Program-made: the position numbers and the translations under genes
Assembly: GCA_001600095.1 (NCBI GenBank)
Contig: BCIX01000003.1
Location: 1-64,000 of the forward strand
Reading direction: 5' to 3'
Origin: Bullera alba
Lineage: Eukaryota; Basidiomycota; Tremellomycetes; Tremellales; Bulleraceae
Length of the DNA: 64,000 nucleotides
In this document: piece after piece, positions 57,098-64,000 of the stretch
Layout: every line of letters begins with the position of its first letter
How positions within the stretch are numbered: the first letter of the stretch is position 1
Notes under the pieces: generated by a model
What the model saw: only the letters and a program-made list of their open reading frames with translations
What the model was told of the DNA's origin: nothing
Databases searched by the model: none

Positions 57098-59748
57098 TCA
57101 TTGCCCAGGGACGAATGCCCATACAGTCCCGCCAATCATCAATACAGTGCTCAGTGCAAGCACAAACCAATGAAACGCCCTCAAAAATCTATTTCTCCGC
57201 TCTGGAAGGAGGATCGGCGCCAATCGCAGGTAAAAACCGAGCTTCACGACCATGATATCAGCAAAAGTTTGCCGACGTGCCGGAAGCTGATAGCTCCAAG
57301 TTGACTCACAGGGAGGATGATGCAAATGGCGAAACACTCGAACGAGCCCAAAAACGCCATGACCTTTTCGAATCCAGGTAGGAGGATTGCGGTGATGGTG
57401 CAAGCTCCGGTAACGAGCAGCCGGCTGAATATCCTCCAGAGCCCCTTTCTGCGTTCCGACCGGGAAGATGCGTGTGCGTACAGCTGGGAAGCGGAAGATC
57501 TGCGTCTGATCCCTGGATTCCGACTGACTGGAGTAGAATCCCCGGCTTCACCATCAGAGTCAGGGTGCGACTCCAGAATACTGGTGAGAGGTGATTCGTT
57601 GACGAGGATGTTCGAATCGATAAGTGTGGCTCTGCGCAGGTTGACAATTGGGTCGATACCGAATAACCCCTCGACAGTGTTGTGCAGCTATACAATATCA
57701 GCTATGGTCTACATTCCTGATGCTGGACTTACGGGTCTGGAGCAGAGACCGAATTTGGTCAGGGGAATCACGACGATCATCCACAGAGCGAAAATGTTCA
57801 ACACTTTGGGATACCCATACGACGGTCGTAGGAGATCTTTGGTGATCTGTCTCGTCAGCTCTGATGATTTATAGGACCCACCTCATCAGACACGCCTGGT
57901 CCTATCATCAGGTAGCCCGCAGCACCGGATACGAACGAGACGGTCGCAGCGACGGCCTTCGTGAGGTTGTCAGTGGAGATCTCCTTTCGACATATGTCAA
58001 CTTACGAAAGCTTGGTTGATGACCTATCAACACGATCAGCCTTTCTGCCAGATAGGCTGGGACTCACCCTGTCAAAGTGCTCCGGGTGCCGCATATCCCT
58101 TGCAAGACTGGGAACGACGGCATGACCACCAAATCCAGCCAGAATCAGACCCACACCTCCGAGCCAGTTCCCATTCGCGATTTGAGGCCACAGGGTGGTA
58201 GTAGCTGGGTGAAGAATCGATCCGGGAGGTGATGTCTTGACGAACCCATCTATCAAGATGAAGACAACCAGTAGGACGCATGACATCGTGGACAAGAGGG
58301 ACGGAAGGGATAGAACGGATAATGGCAGGAGTGTAGTGGGGAACATCCTGCGACGGATCAGTGTGATATAAGTATGCTAGTCGCAACGAGACTCACAATA
58401 CAAATCCGATAATCTTGTACGTGTTGGTGCTGATGCGGGGATATAGCATTTCGAGGGTATCTCCAAAGAGTACAACCAGAGCGACACTGCAATGACGACT
58501 TAGCGATGATAGCTTCTGATGGATGGCATGTCTGCTTACCCGAATGCAAAGAGCTCGAGGCAGAATCTGATGATGATCAGTACACACTATACTCGCTCGT
58601 GTGACTCACAACATGGTGATCAGCACACTGCCATTCCGCCCGAAAGCCATCTTTGCGAGATCCGTATACCCAGTCAAGGCGCTATCTGCCTCGATGAGCC
58701 GAGCTAGAAGCTTTGCACTGAAGGTCAGCTAGTCCAGTGAATATCACTCACGTATGGCATGTAACAGCAGCAAAGCCGACAAGGAGGGCTGTTCCTCCTA
58801 TCCAACCGGAATAGGCAAAGGCCAATGGCATAGATAGAATTCCGATTCCCAGCAGTACAGCGACTGCATTGAACAGCTAAACTCCAATTAGCCATACGAG
58901 GAGATTTATTCACACACCGTCTGTCCGTCTGTCGACCCGCCCTTGACCATAGTTTTCCGTTTTGCCTCACGAATACTCTTCAGAACCTCTTCCCCGGTCT
59001 GCCTGATGACCGACGGTCTGCGTCCGGAGCCGGATGCCCTGGTAGAAGACCGCCGTCTTGAAGCCTGGCTATATGTCCGGACCTTGGCGTCATCAGGTTT
59101 CAATAGTGGAGTGCCCTCCGTAGCGACTGGTGTGGATGTCGGGGACAGGTCTCGACGAGTGGTCTGGGGGGTGACTGTCCGAGAGCTTGGGCGTGAGGTG
59201 TTGCGATGGGGTAGAGGCGGCATGTCCCTTTTCAGGAGGTTCAAAATACCAGCACTCGGCGAAGAATGCGAGCTTTGATCTCGACTTGGACCACCATTCG
59301 AAGTCGGTCGTTCCCAGTGCGAGGAGGAGCTGAAAGCGGATACCTGCTCTGGGGACGATACAGGGTCTGGAGCGAAGATGACGGCCACCTCAGAGTCCTT
59401 TCTATGCCCAGCATCCCCAGGACTTGATTTGGGACTGTCATCCTCTTCATCTGCATCCTCTTCTGCGAGCTCGTCGTCGGTCGAAGAATCTCCCGCCCGC
59501 ACGGCCGTCGGTATGCCCGGAGATGACCATGATTGTGAGGATCGCTGGACGAACGATGGCGCAGAGCCCATGTGCTGGCCATATCTGAGCTGTTGAGATC
59601 GAGAGTCTAAGCAGTATATCAGTACATCGCTCGCTCTGGGCGACTCACAAGAGAACACCAGCTCCAGACTGGACTGCATGATCCTCGACCGCTTCTTCCT
59701 CGGGCCAGCCGCGGCCGGGATAGGGCTTGCCGCTGAAGGCGAGGGCAT
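57098..59748 (-). CDS. Amino acid/auxin permease family transporter, AVT-like
   Basis: This is an AAAP-family transporter similar to yeast vacuolar Avt proteins, which move neutral amino acids across the vacuolar membrane. The start is MPSPSAASPIPAAAG at 59748. A ~280-residue Ser/Pro-rich cytosolic tail with acidic clusters (ELAEEDADEEDDS) precedes the membrane part. Helix 1 reads LFNAVAVLLGIGILSMPLAFAYSGW, the AVT hallmark. Later markers are GFGGHAVVPSL and SYGYPKVLNIFALWMIVVIPLTKF. A further hydrophilic loop rich in Ser/Arg interrupts the second half. The stop is at 57098. About ten short introns. It is divergent from ERG8 across 275 bp. Confidence 0.88.
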
Positions 59749-60023
59749 CGTGGAATGATCGCTCGGGGATGGTTGATGCTCGAGCTCCTATCGATACTTC
59801 TGCGACCACATTGTACTACTGTGAGCTGTCGAGAATGAGATATACCCCAGAGGGACAAGCGATGAGACTATAGAGGGTCGCTTGGGTGGGAGAGATAAGG
59901 AAGCTGGGGTGGAGGGAGAATTGCTTCCGTCGGAAACCATCCCTATTCCCTCGTCAACAAATCCAGTCAGAGCTTGTGGTGACACTCGTTCTATACCCAG
60001 CAGTGGGCAGCATCCAAACGGCC

Positions 60024-61700
60024 ATGGAGGACACTTACACCACGATAGTCTCCGCGCCGGGAAAGGTGTTGATGGCTGGGGGATATCTCGTCCTGGACAG
60101 GCAGTACTCGGGTCTTGTGGTGGCTACCTCCAGTCGATTCTACTGCGCGGTCAAAACCGACACTCGATCGGAAGCCTCGGTCGACAGCGCTACTATCACA
60201 GTGAGGGCGGGACAGTTCCCCAAAGACAGCTCGACATGGTCGTACAGGGTATCGAGAGACAAAGGGGAGCTGCGGATAGAGCAAATTGGAGAAAATGGAC
60301 GAAACAAGTTTGTCGAGATTACACTGGTCAAAGCGCTTCAAGTAGCACAAGAGGTTCTGGCAAGTGAGAGAGGAGGTGATGGGAGGTCCTCCGGAGAGTC
60401 AAGTGTGGACAAGCTTCTGAGCATGGTCCAAGGAATGGATATTGTCGTGGTGGCCGATAACGATTTTTACTCGCAACGAGAGCAGGTATGTCGCAGTGCG
60501 ACGCGTGCAAAGAGCTCTGCTGATCCCGGTATCAGCTCGCAGAATTGTCTCTACCCCCCTTATACTCTTCGCTCGAGTGTCTCACTCCGTTCTCCCCTCT
60601 CCCCCGGCCTATACACCAGACGAACAAGACCGGTCTTGGATCATCTGCTGGTCTCGTCACGTCCTTGACAGCGGGCATACTAGCGCATCTTGGTGTTGTG
60701 GACATACCTACAACCGACTCGATAGCTGGATCCAGCTCTACCAGCTCGACAGGAGGATATGGCATTGATCTGGTCCACACTCTGGCCCAATTGAGCCATT
60801 GTATCGCCCAAGGCAAGATCGGTAGTGGCTTCGACGTGTCAAGCGCAGTTTTCGGCACCCACATCTACAAGCGATTCTCCCCGACCGTCCTCACTCCATT
60901 GATGGCCGACAACTCGAGACAAGCCCTATTGCCAACACTCACGTCGGAGGAGTGGGATCATCAAACGAAACCGTTTCGGCTGCCCAAAGGCCTTCGGCTG
61001 ATGCTCGCCGATGTGGACGCCGGGACGGATACGCCGAGCTTTGTGGGCAAGGTGTTGAAATGGAGGGAGGCGGATACGAGAACGGCAGACGAGCTGTGGG
61101 GCCAATTGGGTAATGCGAATGATAACCTGGGCGAGTTGTTGCAGCAGTTGGCGCAGAGTGAGGAAGAGGAGGGGTACACCCAGGTCTTGGCCCAGGCTAA
61201 GAGTGTGCCTACAAGCAAAGTGAGTACCGCGTATGATCAACACATCCAGGAAGATCGTGCTGACGGGATGACTAGCTTGAGATCGCACATCCCGCTGCTC
61301 AGCTGTTAGTACGGATATCGGCTGCTCTGACCGTGAGTCTGCCATCCGTCAATGTCGCTGACACCATTGCCAGCTCATCCGCTCGTACCTCCAGAAAATG
61401 TCCTCGCTTTCTTCCGTACCGATTGAGCCGCCCGAGCAGACGAGATTACTCGACCAATGCTGCGCTCTACCTGGAGTCATAGGCGGCGGCGTGCCCGGCG
61501 CAGGGGGATTCGACGCGATATTCCTCTTGGCGATAGACTCGCCAGAGGTGATCAAAGGCGTAGAGAATGTGTGGGCCAGCTGGACAGAAATGTCCGTGTG
61601 CCCTTTGAGCGCGAGGCAGAGCGATGGCGGCTTGGTCCGGGAGACAGGTCAGGTCAGGGGTTTGGCCGAAGCGCTGGCGAGAGTGAATGAGAGTGGGTAG
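60024..61700 (+). CDS. ERG8: Phosphomevalonate kinase
   Basis: This GHMP-family kinase converts mevalonate-5-phosphate to the diphosphate in the isoprenoid/ergosterol pathway. The start is MEDTYTTIVSAPGKVLMAGGY at 60024, with the N-terminal APGKV typical of Erg8. The first intron, GTATGT-CAG, joins YSQREQ to LAELSLPP. The ATP-binding motif is KTGLGSSAGL. KIGSGFDVSSAVFG follows, and the C-terminal GHMP motif is ALPGVIGGGVPGAGGFDAIF. Two further introns lie at 61219 and 61333. The stop is TAG at 61698-61700. This is a single-copy housekeeping gene and marks the transition to the chromosome core. Confidence 0.93.
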
Positions 61701-61934
61701 CATAGCGAGGATGTGGGAGTAGATCCAAGGCAGATCACATGGGCGTACCAGCATACCACTATACCATGCATATAACGAATGACTACATGGCCATCACTGT
61801 CGTCGTCGGCACCGTGTTCATTGCCGTCGCTGCGATTGGATCGATGGCCGGAAATAGCCGCGACCGCAGAAATGTTCAAACCCGTCAACGATCTCTTCAT
61901 TCGACATCAACTCGACCTTCGCTGCTCCTCTCGT

Positions 61935-63389
61935 ATGCGTGGCGGTTCTGTGGTATCTCGTGGCCTCAGGCGGTCGCTTGCAACTGCCTATAGTCGCAGT
62001 GTTCCCACCACACTGGGATACCGCATTCTTGTCAGCACCTCTCGATTCAGCACCTCTGCCCTCTCCGCCCGACAAGCGACTCCACTCCCGCGTTCGGTCA
62101 CTCAGAACGAGCTCAGAAGCGCTACAGACACTCAAGATGAGATACTCGACCTACCCAGGGCATTGTCGCCAACCAAAGCACTCATATTGCTGTCTGTACC
62201 GGTCCCCCCGGTGAACTGGCCTTCAAAGCTCGAAATGGCCTCTGGCCTACTCGGCAAGTTGGGTCACAAAGTCAAAGAACACTCCATCGCCTATAACATG
62301 GTGTACGACGGTACCGGCTCTGACAGATTCTTCGACCTGAAAGACGAGCAATACGACGCTAGGGTGTTTTACCCCGATGGCAAGGTTTTCACCTTTGAGC
62401 GCCTCACCGAAGCGACTTTGACCACGGGCGAATTCGACAAAGCTATCAATTACATCTCCGACCCAGAGGAGAGTGTCTCGACGACTAGGGGGCGATTGGA
62501 AGAGGCTGGGGTTGAGAAATTGGAGGTACTGGTGTGCACGCATGGAAGTCGGGATTGCAGGTGTTCCGACCGGGGCAATCCTCTGGTCGATTCGCTCAGA
62601 GAGGAGATCGAGAAGAGGGGTCTGATTGGATCTGTCGTGGTCAAGGAGATCGCTCACGTCGGCGGTCACAAGTGAGTCTCAATTTCGCATAGCACGTTCA
62701 TCAGCTAAATCGACGTCTGTGCTAGGTACGCCGCGAATGCAATCACCCTCCCATCGCTAGATATGTTCTCGAATCTCACAACAGAACACGCTCCGGCTTT
62801 GATATCGCACCTCGTCCCGTCGTCTTCTCGAAGCGAGAAGAGGGGAAGCAACGTCTGGAGCCATTGGAGAGGGAGGTATGGCCTGACAGAGGGGGCTCAG
62901 GCGGAGGTATGGGCCAAAGTCGACCCAGCATCGCAGGCCGGCGATGCAGAGGTCAAGGAGGGCGGGATGGAAGAAGCGAATACACCGCCTACGGCAGATA
63001 CCCCAACTGTTGTTCAACTCCGCTTCAAGACGTTCGAAGGCGAGATCAAAGAGGTGGAAGCAAAGGTCGGGGAGAACCTGCTTCAAGTGGGCAAACGGCA
63101 TAATCTCCCTTCGATCGAGGGCGTGTGTGGTGGTAATCTTGGTGAGATACCTCTGGGAGTATGACTGTGCGATCGCTGACCACGGCTAGAATGCGCCACG
63201 TGCCACGTCTACCTTGCTCCCAAACCGACTCCGCCGCCGGTACCAGAGTCGACTGACGAAGAATTCGATATGCTGGGATACGCCGTCGGATTCCGGGATG
63301 AAAGTCGACTCGGGTGTCAGATCAAAGTGACGCCCGAGCTGGCCAAGTGGGTGGAGGAGGGTGGGCTCATTGGTCTCCCGAGGTTCTAG
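61935..63389 (+). CDS. Aim32-like bis-histidinyl [2Fe-2S] domain fused to an adrenodoxin-type ferredoxin
   Basis: This is a 450-residue protein in three exons (introns 62672-62725 and 63142-63189). The chosen ATG gives an Arg/Ser-rich, acid-free N-terminus (MRGGSVVSRGLRRSL...), a mitochondrial presequence. Domain 1 carries the Apd1/Aim32 cluster motif: Cys201-x8-Cys210 in CTHGSRDCRC, and HVGGH at 241-245. WRGRYGLTE closes that domain. Domain 2 is a mitochondrial ferredoxin: Cys380, Cys386 and Cys389 in GVCGGNLECATC, Cys427 in RLGCQI, with DEEFDMLGYA between. Both domains lie in one exon at the junction, so the fusion is not a gene-prediction artefact. The protein should hold two different [2Fe-2S] clusters. 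An upstream in-frame ATG exists at 61779 but gives a less convincing targeting sequence. Confidence 0.88.
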
Positions 63390-63745
63390 CCAATTGCCAA
63401 ATACTCCGCCTCAGCGGTACCACTGGAGGGAGGAAAGCCGCAAGTTTACGGTCGCCTCGGTCAAAGACCTGGTTGCAGTTCAACTCGATCGCTCAACCAT
63501 CCGTGGGTGTTTGCCAACAAGAAGGGTGTCCAACACCGGGGCATTCAGCAATCTCGCTCGCATCCGAGACCCAGAGGAGGCATGGCAGGCCGAGGTCAAT
63601 AGTCCAGACTGGAAATCCATCACCATTGTCAGCTTTCGGCGTTGGAGGTCCTCGTCGTGATGGTCAGTGGGTAGACTTTGGCGCTCGCTCATCGTAGTAG
63701 CGCGATTCAGACATCTGCGTGCGCTTGATATGCATGTATATGATA
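63390..63745. other. Convergent intergenic region
   Basis: It holds the 3' ends of the iron-sulfur fusion gene and the partial gene. A plus-strand frame at 63361-63660 and a minus-strand frame at 63480-63692 overlap here; neither has a motif. Confidence 0.45.
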
Positions 63746-64000
63746 TCAGATGAGATCGTATGCCTGTATAAGTGTAAAGCCGTGAAGATATCGATAGTTG
63801 TCCAGTACCGCCTGAGTCATCTGAATCCAGGTCGACATCGACTCTCCTCCTCGCTCCAACGCTACATGTCCACTAGGGGTTCGAGGAAACTGCAGATGAG
63901 CAGTCCAATAGCCCCAGTCTCGCTTCGTCCGACCTGCCACAGGTCAGCGGGGGTACAACTTGGGGACAGTAGTGCTCACCAGTACACCATCGTTATCGAC
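63746..64000 (-). CDS. 3' end of an unrecognised gene, cut by the window edge
   Basis: The last exon reads VGRTKRDWGYWTAHLQ through a TGA at 63746-63748. It is preceded by a GTGAGC-CAG intron (about 63934-63978), and the upstream exon VDNDGVL continues past base 64000. I do not recognise the family from these ~70 residues. Confidence 0.55.

Noticed and set aside
61779..61934. Upstream ATG at 61779 as start of the iron-sulfur fusion
   Set aside because: It adds 52 residues without a targeting character, whereas the ATG at 61935 begins a typical mitochondrial presequence.
61779..63389. Aim32-like and ferredoxin as two adjacent genes
   Set aside because: The exon 62726-63141 encodes the end of the first domain and the start of the second in one frame, without a stop or start signal between.
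1..64000. tRNA genes, CRISPR arrays, complete transposons
   Set aside because: No T-loop/anticodon pattern, spaced repeat array, or reverse transcriptase/transposase motif was seen by eye. A tRNA scan and repeat search would be decisive.

Overview
The window is the left end of a fungal chromosome. It opens with the C-rich strand of an 8-bp telomeric repeat (unit CCCTCTAA, G-strand TTAGAGGG). Nearly every gene is split by very short introns (34-60 nt) with GTGAGT-type donors, a CTGAC/CTAAC branch site and a YAG acceptor. Such introns, together with a CPL1-like cysteine domain, a CFEM/GPI protein and a PDR-type ABC transporter, point to a basidiomycete yeast, most likely a tremellomycete (Cryptococcus/Kwoniella/Trichosporon-like). 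The species cannot be named from the sequence alone. I saw no tRNA, rRNA, CRISPR or transposon.

Region 1 (1-24.4 kb) is a subtelomeric carbohydrate-use block. The telomere joins directly onto a 5'-truncated short-chain dehydrogenase (SDR) gene, whose full-length paralogue lies at 23.6-24.4 kb. Between them are a GH36 alpha-galactosidase with one frameshift and three ambiguous bases, a MACPF protein, an alpha-glucoside-type MFS symporter, a Zn2Cys6 regulator, a secreted heme peroxidase with a CPL1-like tail, a GH31 alpha-xylosidase/alpha-glucosidase and an unrecognised multi-exon gene. The promoters of the MFS symporter, the Zn2Cys6 gene and GH31 share an exact 9-bp element (CGCCGCGGT), which suggests a co-regulated alpha-glycoside unit.

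Region 2 (25-37 kb) is a small-molecule block: a class C beta-lactamase-like serine hydrolase, a phytanoyl-CoA dioxygenase-like enzyme divergent from an MFS transporter, and a second Zn2Cys6 regulator divergent from a Dal5/Tna1-like anion transporter. The hydrolase promoter carries four CCGGA repeats, and the regulator/Dal5 promoter carries a pair of ACCGGT palindromes.

Region 3 (38-55.4 kb) holds a GH78 alpha-L-rhamnosidase divergent from a sugar transporter, a full-size PDR-type ABC transporter with a PDRE-like palindrome upstream, a small secreted protein predicted to release a six-cysteine peptide by Kex2 cleavage, a short hypothetical gene and a CFEM/GPI cell-wall protein. Long stretches here have no gene that I can support.

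Region 4 (55.5-64 kb) is dense and core-like: a YoaK/DUF1275 membrane protein, an AVT-like amino-acid transporter, phosphomevalonate kinase (ERG8), a mitochondrial protein that fuses an Aim32-type [2Fe-2S] domain to an adrenodoxin-type ferredoxin, and the 3' end of one more gene. The strongest candidates for something undescribed are this two-cluster iron-sulfur fusion and the Kex2-released cysteine-rich peptide. All coordinates for spliced genes are genomic spans from start to stop codon including introns.
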